Below are positions 1 to 12,215 of a stretch of 64,000 nt of DNA, piece by piece. Each line of letters starts with the position of its first letter. Within the stretch, counting starts at the first letter, position 1. Source of the stretch: Bettongia penicillata ogilbyi (Eukaryota; Chordata; Mammalia; Diprotodontia; Potoroidae); contig JAJHZJ010000416.1 of assembly GCA_023548195.1 (NCBI GenBank), positions 496,001 through 560,000 of the forward strand. Reading direction: 5' to 3'. The notes beneath the pieces were generated by a model that was not told where the DNA came from, did not search any database, and saw nothing but the letters and a program-made list of their open reading frames with translations. The position numbers and the translations under genes are program-made.

Positions 1-530
1 AATGTTGGAGTGAATGTGGAAAAATAAGATGGAACTATTGCCAGAGGGCTATAAAACTGTGCATACCCCTTGACCCAGCAATACTACTACTAGGTCTGTA
101 TCTCAATGAGATCAAAGAAAAAGGAAAAGAACTCTTATATACAAAAATGTTTCTAGTAGCTCTGCCTGTGGTTGCAAACAATTGGAAACCAAGGGGATAC
201 CCATCAATTGGGAAATGGCCAAACAAGCTGTGGCCTATGATTACGATGGAGGACTATTCTGCTATAAGAAATTATAAAGGGGATAGTTTCAGAAAAGCCT
301 GGGAAGACTTACTTGAACTGATGCAAAGTAAAGTGAGCAGATCTAGAATATTATATACAATAATAGCAATATCGCAATAATTATCAACTGTGAAAGACTT
401 AGTTACTCCAACCAATACAGTGATCCATGACAATCTCAAAGGACTCATGATGAAAAATGTAATCTACATCCAGAGAGATAAATTCTGAGAGTTGAAGCAC
501 ATTTTCTTTCACTTTATATTTCTTGGCTTT
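1..530 (+). mobile_element. L1 3' end (marsupial type), 5' cut by window edge
   Basis: It starts with the end of L1 ORF2 (tgacccagcaatactactac near 71, then caattgggaaatggccaaac). The 3' UTR follows, with the ctgatgcaaagtaaagtgag block and the tgatccatgacaatctcaaa block. Stops interrupt the frame, so it is dead. Confidence 0.8.
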
Positions 531-644
531 TTTTTTCTTTTGCAGTACGGCTAATGGTGACAATTAATAAATGATAAATAACTAGATAAATAAGTAATTG
601 CTAAGGCAAGTAATTAAACAACTAGAACAATGACGAAAGGTCTC

Positions 645-760
645 CTATAGGAACTGACACTGAGCTGAGCCTTGAAGAAAGGCAGGAGGTGATTCCTAAG
701 AAACAGAGCTGAGAAGGGAAAGCATTTGGGCATGGGGGATGAGTTGGGGGACCAGCCAAT
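645..760 (-). mobile_element. L2 fragment (antisense)
   Basis: The block gagctgagccttgaagaaag followed by agcattt and gcatgggggatgag is the antisense L2 pattern seen in longer copies in this window (23270-23350). Confidence 0.55.
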
Positions 761-1340
761 CCTAAGGCAAGGATAAACCTAAACTTTTCAGGCAGCCTGG
801 CTTCACCCATTGCCCAGTCAACTAAACAGCTGCAAATATTATTTCCCCATACTTTATGCACCACACACCATCCATCCCATTGGCAATCTAACATCCTCCC
901 TGGAAAACCTAATCAAGGAAGCCTAACTAGGCAGGTGTGACTCCTAAGCAGATGGCAGGTCTCATAATTAGGTCATTATGTAATTCCTCATCTAGAGCTG
1001 CCTTCAATGAACTTCACTTGCAGACCTCAAGTGGATAAGCTTTACACTGCTATTATAATAATGATTACAATTTGGTCTCAGGAACATAATGATACCATGT
1101 TTTCTGTGGTTTAATAAAAAAAAAAAGGAAGATGGGGTAGGAGAGTAGGAGGACTGATAGTCCAACTACTGCTATTTTATCCCCAGTTTTGTGCAGAGAG
1201 ACATTATGCAGGTAATCTAGGGAGAAAGAATGCAGTGTAGTAGAAAAAGGGCAGGAATGGGCTTTGCTACAAATATTTTTGTATATACAGATCCTTTTTC
1301 CTTTATTTTGCTCTCTCTGGGGTACAGACCTAGTAGTGGT
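760..1340. other. No feature recognised
   Basis: AT-rich sequence with an A-run at 1117-1127. I saw no repeat family or coding signal. Confidence 0.5.
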
Positions 1341-1349
1341 ATTGCATTA

Positions 1350-1495
1350 GACTGATGTTCAAATTTTTGGCTCTCTTCTTACCTGCACACGCCATGGGGC
1401 ACCTCGGTTTCCTTCTTTGGGTCTCAAGTTTCTTCATATGTATAAAGGAAAGGTTTGAAGTAGATGATTTACAAGGTCCTTTTCAGCGCTAACCA
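1350..1495 (+). mobile_element. MIR fragment
   Basis: The order gttcaaatttttggctct, cctcggtttccttc, then gaagtagatgatttacaaggtcctt is a diverged MIR in sense orientation. Confidence 0.6.
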
Positions 1496-2270
1496 ACTTT
1501 GGCCCCAAGTTCAGGAAGGGATATATAGTTCAGTGGATGCAGCACGGCAGGATGGCTACTCTGTGCTACAATCTTGCTTCATCTCCACTTTCTCAATGGC
1601 CATACACGCCTATGGACCCCAAGCGGCAAGGGTTCATACTTATAATGACTCACTTATAGAGTCATCATTTCTCTGATGGCATGGTCTTCTCCAACAACGA
1701 AGGATGAACACATACAAAGAGGATGTATGTTACCCACTTTCCAATTTCTACAGCCCTCTGTTTCACATGTGCTTGGAATGCTAGACTGGTAGCAACTTTT
1801 TGGGGGCAAGTTGATGACTAATCCTGGATAAAGTAAGCAAAGTTGTTCTCTGGTTCACTCTTCTGCCTCACCTCCCAACTTGGGTCTGGTCTCCCCTGAA
1901 GTACTCCACACTTTTAAACACCACCGTGGTCTTCCTAGCCCCACAATCCAGACTCCCAGACCCACAAATTTCAGCTAGGAGGAGAGCAGTCTGATTATGG
2001 AATTAAAGTAATTCACAATGAAACAAGTAACCAATAGATTTAACTTTCATTAACCCAAACTTTTATTAACTGTAAATGGCAGAGAGTATGGGTGGGGAAA
2101 ATACTTTCCATTTCTTGGCCTAGGCAATGAATTGTGTTCATCAGTAGCCTCAATCCTCCCTCTTCCCTGGCATAGGGTGGTTGGTCTCTGTTTCCGGCCT
2201 CACCCCCTGCTTGAGCCTCTCTGTGGGCCTGCTTCCAAGTGTATAGGATCACAGCTCAGAGAACTAAGCT
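1496..2270. other. No feature recognised
   Basis: Unique-looking sequence. Short open frames (for example 1464-1676 and 2040-2252) resemble nothing known. Confidence 0.5.
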
Positions 2271-2274
2271 CTAG

Positions 2275-2345
2275 TCCCCTTGTCTTAGAATCAGACACTT
2301 AGAGCTGGCAGGGATCTTAGAGGCAGTCTAATTCAACTTCCCATC
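2275..2345 (-). mobile_element. MIR-class fragment
   Basis: The run gagctggcagggatcttaga then tctaattcaacttccc is the usual antisense MIR end. Confidence 0.5.
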
Positions 2346-2394
2346 CAAAGCCAGTTTTGCCCTCTACAATATCCAATCAACCAATCTACAAGGG

Positions 2395-2830
2395 CCTGCT
2401 CTATGTCAGGAACTGTGCTAAGAGATGGAAACTAAGACGAAAACTCAAACAATCCCTGCTCTCAGAAAGCCTACAATCTATCAGGAGAGAGATCACATAC
2501 ACATATAGAGATATATGAGATATAAACAAAATAAATGAAGACGATTAGGGAGCAGGGGAGGATTACACAGGAGGTGGCATTTCAGTTTAAACGGGATTCA
2601 AACAGGTAAGAAGGAAGCATGGGGGTGGGAGGGAAGGGAGAGAGGACAGACATCCCACACTAAGGTACAAAGATATCTCATCATATGTGAAGAATAGTTC
2701 AGTGCAAAGGTCCCTTTGACAGGACCACAGAGTACACTTAAGGGAGTAATGTAGACAAAAAAAACGGAAATGGAGGTTGGAGGCAGGTTGTTAAGGGTTT
2801 TGAATGCCAAACAAAATTTATCCTAAAGGC
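2395..2830 (-). mobile_element. L2 3' part (antisense)
   Basis: It begins aactgtgctaagagatgg, with caatccctgctctcagaaag and acaatctatcaggagagaga following. It runs through gcatgggggtgggagggaag to ttaagggttttgaatgccaa, in the standard antisense L2 order. Confidence 0.7.
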
Positions 2831-3239
2831 AATAAGAAATCTCAGTTTGAACAACACCCGTTAGCCTGCCCAAACTGGATGCTTCACTCATTTACCCTAC
2901 TTAACCTCTGAAAGGTCATTGCTCCCAGTACTGATATTGAGAATTTCTTCCTCCTTTCTTGACTCAAGAGACAACAGAAAGGGAAGCATTTACTGCTGAG
3001 GAAATTACTATTAAGATATAACTATACTGAGTTCTGATTTAGCACCTGTGGTTTATTTATAAGAACGCAGAGACTCTACTACTTTGATAGTTGAAGGTCT
3101 CCCCACATGAATGTTTCCTCTAACACCGCAGACCATAATCCATTCAAACCTTAGTATGTGTAGTAATTATAGCAACAGTTAAAGTTAAGAATGCATATAA
3201 AATGAAAGCATTCAATGTATGCTCGGGTAAGCCTGGAAA

Positions 3240-3415
3240 CAAGCCTGTAACATGGTATTATGATTCCCATTTAACAGATGAGGAAATTGAGGTTCACAAG
3301 GGTTCAGCAACTTGCCGGTAAACACACAGATTGATTGCAAGGGTCAGAAGTAGGATGTGAAACCAGGTCTCCTCACTCAGGTCCAACACTCTGTCCACTA
3401 CATTATACTTCTACC
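3240..3415 (-). mobile_element. MIR / CORE-SINE fragment
   Basis: The antisense CORE is seen as cccatttaacagatgaggaa and aacttgccggtaaacacaca, with an aggtctcctcactcaggtcc head. Confidence 0.65.
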
Positions 3416-3499
3416 CAACTAAGAAGACAAAATAGAGGAAGTCAAGGACCAATCCCTAATAAATGCGAAAACCTGTTACCTGAGTCAACATTAACACAG

Positions 3500-3880
3500 T
3501 AAAAAGGTTATATACACCATGTCTAGACTGGACAAAAATGCAATACTGGAAAAACAACAAACACAATAGAACATACTAATAAAATCAGATAACAGTATCC
3601 ATCTAAAATCAAAAATCAGCATTATAAGTGATGGTCTTAAAACCAGAAGCCTTCCCAATCAAGATCTCCATTATTGCTACCCTTATTTAACAAAATACTA
3701 GAAATGCTAGCTCTAGCAATGACAAGAAAAATAAATTGAGAGAGTAAGCTGATATGATGGACCCTAGAGAGCAGACTAAAAAGTGAATCAAAACTAAGAG
3801 CTTCAGTAATGAAGCAGGATACAAAATAGGAAGAGCTAGAAAGAGAAGTTCCATTGAAAATAATGACAGATTTAGCTTCT
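3500..3880 (+). mobile_element. L1 ORF2 internal fragment
   Basis: It carries the RT-region layout of L1 ORF2: catccatctaaaatcaaaaatc, cttcccaatcaagatct, ctacccttatttaac, gaaatgctagctctagca, then the block after the catalytic motif. The FADD segment is deleted and the frame is broken. Confidence 0.65.
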
Positions 3881-4139
3881 TGTTTGATCACTGCTTTAAG
3901 AGTTGACTTTCTGGGTAGAGAAAAGGAGATTCAGAAATGCAGATGACATAAAAACAGTCAATAAAACTCCTATTTCTCTCTCCCCTCTTGCTCTCCTGCT
4001 CTTGTGATACTGCTGTTTATCTAGCAGTAACCAAAAAAAGTTCTTTACGTAAAAAGTAGAAAACTTGCCTCTCTATCACATAATGTAAAAGGGTTCTTAA
4101 TTCACCCCTAAGAAAGACTTAAGAGGAAGAACATTACCC

Positions 4140-4325
4140 TCTTCAAATGTTTAAAAGGGTTATTATTAAGGACAATATGGGTTAAACTTGTTCTACTTGG
4201 TTCCAAAATACAGACCTAAAATCCTTTAAAAAAAAATTGAAATTAAGAGGGAAAAGAATTTCAGTTCAAAAGAAGGAATATTTTCCTAACAATTAAAGGT
4301 TTTCCAAAGTGGAGCGGCCTGGCTT
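4140..4325 (+). mobile_element. L3/CR1 3' end (sense)
   Basis: The CR1-class tail order is visible: ttaaacttgttctacttg, gaatttcagttcaaaag, tcctaacaattaaaggt, then ccaaagtggagcgg. It is diverged. Confidence 0.5.
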
Positions 4326-4833
4326 GTAAGACCAAAAGCTCCTTAGCACTGAATGTGTTCCAGTAGAGTCAGAATGACCACTTTGTCAATGATACAGACA
4401 GTAAATATTTTTTAAGAAAAGTCTGGCCTACACATCCTCTGAGCTGTTCCACGGCTCACATACAGGTTTTCTCAGAAGCAGACATAGTTTCTAGATAAAG
4501 AAGGAAGTAGGTAGAGAGAATACTTTGAGGATTATAAAGCACAGATTGGCAAGACAAAGGATATTAGGGTAGATGAAAGCTCAGAAAGTATAAGTAAGCT
4601 ATTCATTTACAAGTATTTTCCTATTTTTTTCCTCCAATAAGAGAGAAAAAGATGTGGAAAAGAAAAAACATTAAAAAATACTGTCAAGGATGTAGCAATT
4701 GCTTATCTTATCACAGTCATCCTTGCTAAATCCTTCCATGTTTTCAGGGCTCAAGGCCTCCAGGAGTTTGAGGTGTAGTGCAATGCACAAGACAGTCCCC
4801 CAAGGACACACAGACAGGACAAGGGAAATCTCA

Positions 4834-4871
<38 letters not shown>

Positions 4872-4885
4872 TGCACGTACGCACG
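4834..4885. repeat. (AC)n microsatellite
   Basis: About 17 AC units, then an imperfect gcatgcacgtacgcacgc tail. It creates artefactual His/Thr and Cys/Val frames on both strands. Confidence 0.95.
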
Positions 4886-5530
4886 CACAGCGCCCCACAG
4901 TCAATCTCCCTTGCAACTGAGAAATCTCACCTGACAATCTACAGCAGCAAGATCATAGACCAGTCTTTGATGAATGCGAATAAGGAATCCCACCTGGGCT
5001 CCCTCAGTTATCTGTCAGCTGCAGGCAGCCCTAGGGCACAAAACAAGCTAGCTTATTGCTTTGGGCCATTAGCAAACGCTGATCTGCTCCTTCAGGCTAA
5101 GGGGAAGGTGCTACCTTTTCACTTCAACAACCAAACTACTCGGCCTTTTTTTTTTTTAAGGCTGGCAAAACAAAGAAAATAGAGACAAAAGGTAGATACT
5201 AAAGAATCTGGAGAGAACAGGAAAGTATAAAATCTAAAATTCAAGAATGAGGAATTAGTGAATTTACTAGAGCCTTCAGGGATCCTTAGAAGACCCCTTT
5301 CTTAGGCTAGATGAGAAGCATCATTTATTTTTAGGATTACTGCCCAGGTTTAGGAAGCAAGTGAGGAATGGCAGAGATGCCCCACAACGGTTTTCAAATG
5401 TTATCATACATTTAAGAACCACGAGCTAGGTTTTTCATAGCAAATATTACCTCTGAAAAGTGGAGCAATAGGGACCGGTGAAATAGCACCTGGTTCATTG
5501 CCTGGTTGTGTTTTTCGTTTTGTTTTGGTT
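4886..5530. other. No feature recognised
   Basis: I saw no repeat family. There is a T-run at 5148-5157. The open frame 4778-5182 comes from the adjacent microsatellite. Confidence 0.45.
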
Positions 5531-5534
5531 CTCG

Positions 5535-5790
5535 AAGCTTTATGGATAGAATGATGGACTTTGGGTTAAGTCACGAGTTCAAATTTCACACTAGGTTAAT
5601 GACCATGGATGAAATGGTTCAACTTCACTAAATCTGTCTTTTATCCACAAAATACAGATAACAAGTAGTGAAGCTCAAGTAAGATTAATAATGCTAACAT
5701 GTCTCTATATAATAATGTAAATTTGTACCACTCTAAGGTTCACAAAGAACATCCTTCCCAACAGCCCTTGGAGGTAGTGTGGCAAGTACC
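5535..5790. mobile_element. Diverged CORE-SINE fragments
   Basis: Positions 5535-5660 look like a sense SINE head and CORE (gatagaatgatggactttgg, gagttcaaatttcac). Positions 5685-5790 look like an antisense tail (caccctctaaggttcacaaag-type order). Both are weak. Confidence 0.4.
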
Positions 5791-5794
5791 ATCA

Positions 5795-5875
5795 TCACCC
5801 TTCCACCAATCAAAAACCATTTCTGTGCCCATTTTGTGGCAGGTGCTTCATAAATGCTTGTTAACTTCTTGGCAA
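5795..5875 (+). mobile_element. L2 3' tail
   Basis: The end gtggcaggtgcttcataaat gcttgttaac is the L2 tail pattern. Confidence 0.5.
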
Positions 5876-6139
5876 GTGACAGATGTCTCAGAGGAGCCTC
5901 GGAGGCACTGGCTGGCCTGCTCTAAGGTCAGCGCAGGCAGCTTCTAACTCTGGCCTCCCAACCCCAAGGCCAGCACTCCTGTCACTATTCCTGGCAACTC
6001 TCGTGCTCTGTAACCATAAAGACCTGGACAAATGTCAATTTATATTTTTTTGGTTCATTATCATTAGTGTGGGAAATACCTTGGTGTACAGGCTCTGTGC
6101 ATAGAAGCAAATCAGAAGCTCTTCCATAAGTCTGTCTTA

Positions 6140-6260
6140 AGACAATTGAATGGTTCAATAACTTACCCAGGTCACTGAGTTAATAATTAAGTAAAAGACA
6201 GAACCTGAACCCAGAACATCTTTACTCCCAAGTCTATAACCACTACCATTGTCTCTCCTG
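6140..6260 (-). mobile_element. MIR fragment
   Basis: Antisense order: aataacttacccaggtcac, agaacctgaacccagaac, then ctataaccactac. Confidence 0.55.
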
Positions 6261-7125
6261 TCATTTTTGTGTTTGAAGATTTAAAAAAAATCTAACTAGG
6301 ACCTAATAAAGAGTTTTCTAGTAATCGAGGGCATGAAATCTAACCTGCAAGACATGAGCTTCCTCTTCCAAATTCCTCCTCCTGAAGAAGGTAATCGATT
6401 ATCTTTATGTTAATATGACATACAATTAGATCACATCCATTCAGACTTTGAGGTTCCCAGTATGGTTTTGGCTTATTTCATAAAACAGATACTGACTCTC
6501 ATATAATCCAGCACCAACTACTTTGCCAGATGACCAAATACTAAAATTAATTAGGCAGCAGGGGTCCACTTAGTTTTATGGGCTTCTCCTTCTTTTAGCA
6601 ATTGACAGGGGAGGAGTCAGGCAGCTCAGGGTTAAGTTTACAGAGAAGTTGCTGATGCTCTAGTTTATACCAATCTCAGGTCACAATCTTGTATTCTTTT
6701 TTGCTCATTATTTCTCATTTCAGGTTGTGTGCACTGATGTGTCATTTGGCATTGAGACCTTCTGCTACCTGTGGATGGGAGTAAAATATTTGCGTCAGCA
6801 CTCCTGGCAAAGCCAGAAGAGATAAACACACACACACCACAATATTCTTACATAACATTTGTCACCAGAGTGTGCCAAAGCTTGGTCATCCATTCACTAA
6901 AGACATACAGCACTCCAATGTGTTAGACAGGAATCTTCTACTGTAATGACTGAAGTGTCTGGATACAGAAAGATGAGGGGGTCATGTTCATGTTCAAAAA
7001 CACATGGTGAGAGCTGAGTTAGGGGCATGAGGATCCTTGCCAGTCAAAGGACTGGGCACTGAGAATTGTTTTTAAATTTGTTATTAACTTAATAATCATC
7101 TCTTCTATTTCATTTCTATGTAGAG
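6261..7125. other. No feature recognised
   Basis: Unassigned intronic sequence with no clear family signature. Confidence 0.45.
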
Positions 7126-7129
7126 TCAG

Positions 7130-8490
7130 CATTCCTTTTCCTTAGCTTTCTCCTGATGGATAGCACAAGTGAGGGGTCTTTTCTCAATCCTCATTCTCCT
7201 TGACTTCTCTGCAGTCTTTGACATTGTTGATCACTTCCTCCTTCCCTGATACTCTCTTCTCTCTAGGCTCTCAGGATACCACACCCTCTCCTGGTTCACC
7301 TCCTACCTATCTGACTGCTCCTTCTCTGTCTTGTTTGCTAGATTCTTCTCTAGATCATGTTCTTTAACTGTAGGGATCCCTCAGGGTTCTGTCCTGGACC
7401 CTCTTTCTCTTCTCCTATACTATTTCACTTGGTGATCTCATCAGCTCCCACAGATTTAACTAACATCTTTGTGCTAATGATTCTCAAATCTACCAATTCT
7501 GCCCCAACCTCTGTATTGACTTCCAACTGCCTTTCAGACTTCTTGAACCCAATGTCCAGGAGACATCTTAAAAACACTATGTCCAAAGTTGAACTTTATT
7601 GTCCTTCCTCCAAACCCTCCACCTCTCCTGTAACTGAAGAAGACAACACCATCCTCCCAATTCCTCAGTCTCTAAACCCTAGGAGACACCCTGGTGTCTA
7701 CCTCCCTCCATCGTATCCAAGCTATTACCAAGGGCTGTCAATTTTATCTTTGCAACATTCCTCAAATACATTGCCTTCTCTCCTCAGACACTGCTCCCAC
7801 TCTAGGGTAGATCCTCATGCCTTGATTGCTACAACAAACTGATGTATCTGCCTGCCCCAAGTCTCTCCCCATTCCAATTCATCCTCCCTTCAGTTATTAA
7901 AGTGATTTGCCTAAAACTCAAGTGTCATCGTGTCACTCCCCTTACTCAGTAATTTCCAGTATCTCTCTACTGCCTCCAGGAGCAAATACAAAATGTTCTG
8001 TTTGGCCTTCAATGCCTTTCATACTCTAGGCCCCTCCATTTTTTGAATTTTTTTGTACATTACTCCCCAACACATACTCTCTGATCCAATGAAAATGATC
8101 CTGATTATTCCATAATCAAGACACTCTATTTCTCAGCCCTATCTAGGCATTCTCTTTGGCTGTCCCCTGCCTGAAATGCTTTCCCCTCCTCCACTCCAAA
8201 TACCTCCCTGGTTTCCTCTAAGTCCCAACTAAAATCCCACCTCATATAGGAAGCCTTCTCCATCCCCTCTCAATTCCAGTGCTTTCCTTCTGTTAATTAC
8301 TTTCTATTTATCCTATAAATAGCTTGCTTTGTATATCTGTATGTTGTTCCCCTCACCCTCACCACCACCACCATTAGATTATAAATTCCTACAGGACAAC
8401 AACTGTCTTTTGCCTCTTTTGTATCCCCAGAGCCTTAGCACAATGTCTAGCACAAAATGCATGCTTAACAAATGTTTAGAAAATTGAAGT
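7130..8490 (+). mobile_element. L2 LINE, 3' 1.35 kb with RT remnants
   Basis: Two conserved CR1/L2 reverse-transcriptase blocks are readable. LDFSAVFDIVDH (near 7199-7236) holds the catalytic Asp of motif A, and GIPQGSVLDPLSLLLY (7373-7420) follows. Between them is LSWFTSYLSD. The two blocks are not in one intact frame. Downstream are the L2 C-terminal segment and the 3' UTR, ending with agccttagcacaatgtctag and gcatgcttaacaaatgttta. The open frame at 7357-7842 is a different frame of this relic. It is dead. Confidence 0.85.
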
Positions 8491-8499
8491 AGATTCTCT

Positions 8500-8745
8500 T
8501 TAAAAGACCTTGGGTCACAATTTTTCACCCAGTCGCCACCTTGCTGTTATCTTTAACTTTTTCCTTTCCTCTGCCTCTCATTAAAAGTTAATTATTCTTC
8601 TCCTCAAAACCTACTCCTGATTTCTGACTTCATAATTCCTGTCAAGAGATCTACCCATGCCTGACCTCCTTCTCCTACTGATTCTGCTTAAACAATATTC
8701 CCACTTCCATGTCTCACTTAATTCCCACAATCAACTACTATTGAT
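8500..8745 (+). mobile_element. Probable second L2 fragment
   Basis: Pyrimidine-rich, with aacctactcctgatttctgac matching the L2 segment also seen at 26360-26400. Confidence 0.45.
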
Positions 8746-8960
8746 CATCAGTTGTTCATCCTTTTCTTTTCTCCAAAGAAGATCAATGCAACAACATCAC
8801 AGATGATGTGCTGACTTACGTGTGAACTGGATTTAAGTGAGAAAGAGCTGCACAGTCATCAGCCTCATTCTGTCTCCCAGGGTCACGGAAGTCCAATGGC
8901 AAGACGAAAGTGAGGATGACTGGTGATGGCCCAGGATCCAGGGGATAACCTTGGCATCTT
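8746..8960 (-). mobile_element. SINE-like repeat, 'ACCCAGATGG' family
   Basis: It shares ctggatttaagtgag, ctgcacagtcatcagcctca and gatggcccaggatcca with copies at 42270, 45365 and 52355 in this window. The 5'-most 60 bp are diverged. I do not know its formal name. Confidence 0.6.
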
Positions 8961-9340
8961 GTTTCACAGCCACTGGAACATACTGCTCTCATCCGTCCAT
9001 TCTTCATGTCTTCACATGCTTGGGATAAACATCCCCCTAATTCACCAATGGGTTTGAAGCCTGTCAGTTACCTTCCACGTGGTTTAGCTTATCTGCTGAG
9101 ATGCTTTTAAGCAGGTGTGGCTACTGTGCGTGAGGCAGCTTCTTGGAGCCACAGGTGAGAGTTGGGTGAAAGGTGGACAACAAAGATAGAAGAACAGCTC
9201 TGAAAAGGGATTAGCAAGGCCTCTGGCCAGAAGTGCTAGTCTTCCTGAACACCCCTTACATACCCCATACGTGCAAAGGGCTTAGCGTTCTGTATGTGGT
9301 CATCAGAGCCACCTCCCTGGACAACAGCAAAAGCTTAAGG
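8961..9340. other. No feature recognised
   Basis: Unassigned. I saw no coding or repeat signature. Confidence 0.4.
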
Positions 9341-9344
9341 GCAA

Positions 9345-9610
9345 CTCTTATTGCTTCTCCTGACCGCCCCTCCTCTCATGGACCCTAGCGCCCTCTTACG
9401 CTCTCACCTCACCTAATGTGTCAGACCACTCATGTATTACATTATATTACACATTTTATTATAGTTATCGATCCCACTACCACACTGTGAGCTCTGGGAG
9501 GGCAGGGACTCTCTTCCACAAATCTGCTCCTACCTCAACAGAGTTCTGTACGCAGCAAACACTTAAATTAAGTCTGCTGACTTTTCACTCCAACAACCCC
9601 CTCAGTATTT
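9345..9610 (+). mobile_element. L2 3' end
   Basis: The order ccactaccacactgtgagct, gagggcagggactctctt, gcagcaaacacttaaa is an L2 3' UTR. Confidence 0.6.
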
Positions 9611-9964
9611 TGACAGCTGTTGGCAGTTGTACCTTATGGACATTCTAGAGGCCTATCCGAGATCAAGAACACAAACGCATTCAACATCAAAACGTTTGGG
9701 GAATTTTGGGCTCTGGGCTGTAAGTAGTCATTTTATTTGATACTAGATCTTTACCTGGAACTTGTGAAAAAACAATCTTCATTTTTAATAAGTATACCTT
9801 GGGGGCAAGGGAATAACAGGGCCCCAGACACCATCTTTCTAAACTTCTCACAACTGAAAGAAAAAAAAAAACAAAAGGATCTTTAATCTGAGCAGTCTGA
9901 TGTAAGCAGTGGCAGGAGACTTGAACACTAGTAACTCCTACCACTTATTCAAGAGGCAACAAAA

Positions 9965-10080
9965 AACTCTGAAAGGGCTTTGAACAGAGGAAGGATGTGG
10001 TCAGATCCAGGATAGAGAGGATGAGTCTGGCAGTTTCATATAGGAAAGACTAGAGAAGGATGAATAAGTGGCAACAAACA
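9965..10080 (-). mobile_element. L2 fragment (antisense)
   Basis: It contains gggctttgaacagaggaagg, tgtggtcagatccagg and agtctggcagtttc. Confidence 0.5.
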
Positions 10081-10084
10081 TACA

Positions 10085-10960
10085 GATTCCTTAAAAGACC
10101 TTGGAGGTGATGGAGTCCACACCCCCATACTAGGCATGAATCCCCTCCACAGCATCAGCTTCCCCTATATCCAAACTTCCCAGAAGACTGGAGGCTCACT
10201 TACGAGTGGCAGCCGCATTCTATTTTTGGACAGCCCTGAATGTTTACCGAGCTTACCGTGAGTTGAAATTTGCAATTCTAACTTCTACCAACTGGTCCTT
10301 AACTCTGCCTTTTGGGACCAAGAAAAATAAACTTAGTGTCCCTGACACAGGACAGCTCTTCAGAAAGTCAAAGATGGTCACAGATCATGTTGCCGTGGGT
10401 TCTTTGTTCTTTAAACTAAAGAGCTCCTATAACCATTCCTCCCATGGCTCACCATCCTGGGTACCTCCCAGTGGGCCAGCTTTAACTTGTCATCAACATC
10501 CTTCCTAAAATGTGGTGCCCAGCACTGTCCACAGTACTCCGGATGACTCGGGCACAGCACCGCAGCCTTCTTTAATCTTAACACTATACTTAGAGAAATG
10601 CAGCCTAGGATCAAAGCGGCCCTTTTAGCTGTCTCATCCCCCTGCTGACTCATACTGGGCTTGCCATCCACTGATCCTCCCAGGTCTTTTTCACATGCTT
10701 TCTAGCCAAGTCCTTCAGTCCTTGACTGGGTTCAAAAAAACCAACTTCAGAATTGTAGCATTTTTTTTTCTTAACCCTATTAAATTTCACCTTATTAAAT
10801 GGTTAGCCTATTGAAATCATTTAAGAACCAGATTCAGCCACCTAATTATTAGCTTTCTGAGCTGGGTGTTATCTGCCAGAATGGTAAACACATGCTCCCT
10901 AGGCCTTCATTCATTTCCTCCCTCATCCTGGGGAGCTCTACATGCAAGAAGACCAAGGAT
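10085..10960 (-). mobile_element. L3/CR1 LINE (antisense)
   Basis: The antisense CR1/L3 order is clear: acttgtcatcaacatccttcc, aaaatgtggtgcccagcact, ccacagtactccggatga, then gctgactcatactgggcttg, caggtctttttcacatgct, tattaaatttcacc and gggtgttatctgccagaatgg. Confidence 0.7.
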
Positions 10961-11505
10961 CAATGCAATCTCTATGTAGGTATCTAGAAAAAAATAATTG
11001 TGTTAAGTACCTGGGCTACAGCAGAGGACTAGTAAGAGAAGTTTTCCCATTTTCTGCAAGCAAAGGTGACTTCTAGAGAGTTGTGGACGTGAAAAAACAA
11101 TCAAACAAAGAGTCTTACCATAAAATAATTGTTTTTAATTAAAGGAATGCTTTATTCCAAGCTTAACGCCAAAAAAAAAATTTGACATTTCCATATTTCA
11201 TGGTAGAACGGAAACAGGATGGAAATGAAAACTGTTAAGGCTCTGTTATGTACAGCTTGCTTTGCTTTTTAAATAAATTCAACACTTAATTTTTAAAACC
11301 CTCCTGCTCTCCCCTGATTTTTTCTGACCTTTCTGTTCTTTTCTATGCATTTTTCTTCAAAAAAAACCGCAACAGAGCTTTCAGCAAGGGTACTAAGAAC
11401 ATTTACATTGCACAATATACTTTTCCATACAGGGGCAAAAGATGCATCACATATCCCTTTGTACCTGGAGATATACATTCAGAACTTAGACTTTGAGAAG
11501 ACTTT
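10961..11505. other. No feature recognised
   Basis: AT-rich, with several A-runs (11169-11180, 11361-11367). No family was assigned. Confidence 0.4.
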
Positions 11506-11762
11506 TGTTGTTCAGACATTTTCAGTCATGTCAGACTCTTGGTGACCCCATTTTGTGGTTTTCTTGGCAAAGATACTGGAGTAGTTTGCCATTTCCTTCT
11601 CCAGCTCATTTTACAGATGCGGAAACTGAGGCAAACAGGGTTAAGTGACTTGCCCAGGGTCACACAGCTGGTAAGTATCTGAGGCCAGATTTGAATTCTG
11701 GAAGATGACTATTCCTGATTCCAGGACTGGCACGCTATTCAGTGAGCCACCTAGCTACCCTG
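11506..11762 (-). mobile_element. RTE-tailed CORE-SINE
   Basis: Read on the minus strand it has a tRNA-like head (ggtagctaggtggctcact), the CORE (tgggcaagtcacttaaccct), and an RTE-type tail (gaaaaccacaaaatggggtc ... ctgaacaacaa). A nearly complete copy. Confidence 0.85.
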
Positions 11763-11799
11763 GATGGGACTTTAGAGATCAATGCTCTCATTTTACAGT

Positions 11800-12010
11800 T
11801 GAGAAAAATCTTCTAATAATTAGGACTATCCAAAAGTGGAATGGCATGTCCCAGGGACATCAGTGGGTTTCTGTTACTAGAGGTCTTTAGGTAAAGGCTG
11901 AAAGACTTGAGCTTCGCAAGGAGAATTCAGAAAGGATTCATTCTTGTGTATCTATAGTTTGGACTAAATGGTCATGAGAGTCACTTCTGACCTGACGTTT
12001 GATGGCTCTC
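11800..12010 (+). mobile_element. L3/CR1 3' end (sense)
   Basis: The tail order is aataattaggactatccaaa, gtggaatggcatgtcccag, tactagaggtctttaggta, then gtttggactaaatggtcat. This is the CR1-class 3' end. Confidence 0.65.
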
Positions 12011-12029
12011 AACTCAGACTGGGTAAGGT

Positions 12030-12215
12030 CGTAGGCTCCAGAGCCAGAAGGGGCCTTAAAATAAAGAACACAGAATGTCATATCTAGGAGGGACCTTGAG
12101 GGGTACCTAGTTCAAGCACCTTATTTTTGGTGAGAATGGAAGCATGGATCAGAGGTAGAAATGGGCATAACTATATCAAAGCTGGGATTGAAACTCAATT
12201 CTTCTGGTTCAAAAT
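12030..12215 (-). mobile_element. MIR fragment
   Basis: Antisense: tctaggagggaccttgaggg, gtacctagttcaagcac, then gggattgaaactcaattctt. Confidence 0.55.

Noticed and set aside
35..380. Open frames on both strands at the window start
   Set aside because: They lie in an L1 3' end with interrupting stops.
4671..5182. Overlapping His/Thr- and Cys/Val-rich open frames
   Set aside because: They are produced by the (AC)n microsatellite at 4834-4885.
7357..7842. 161-aa open frame
   Set aside because: It is an out-of-phase reading of an L2 LINE. The RT motifs lie in other frames.
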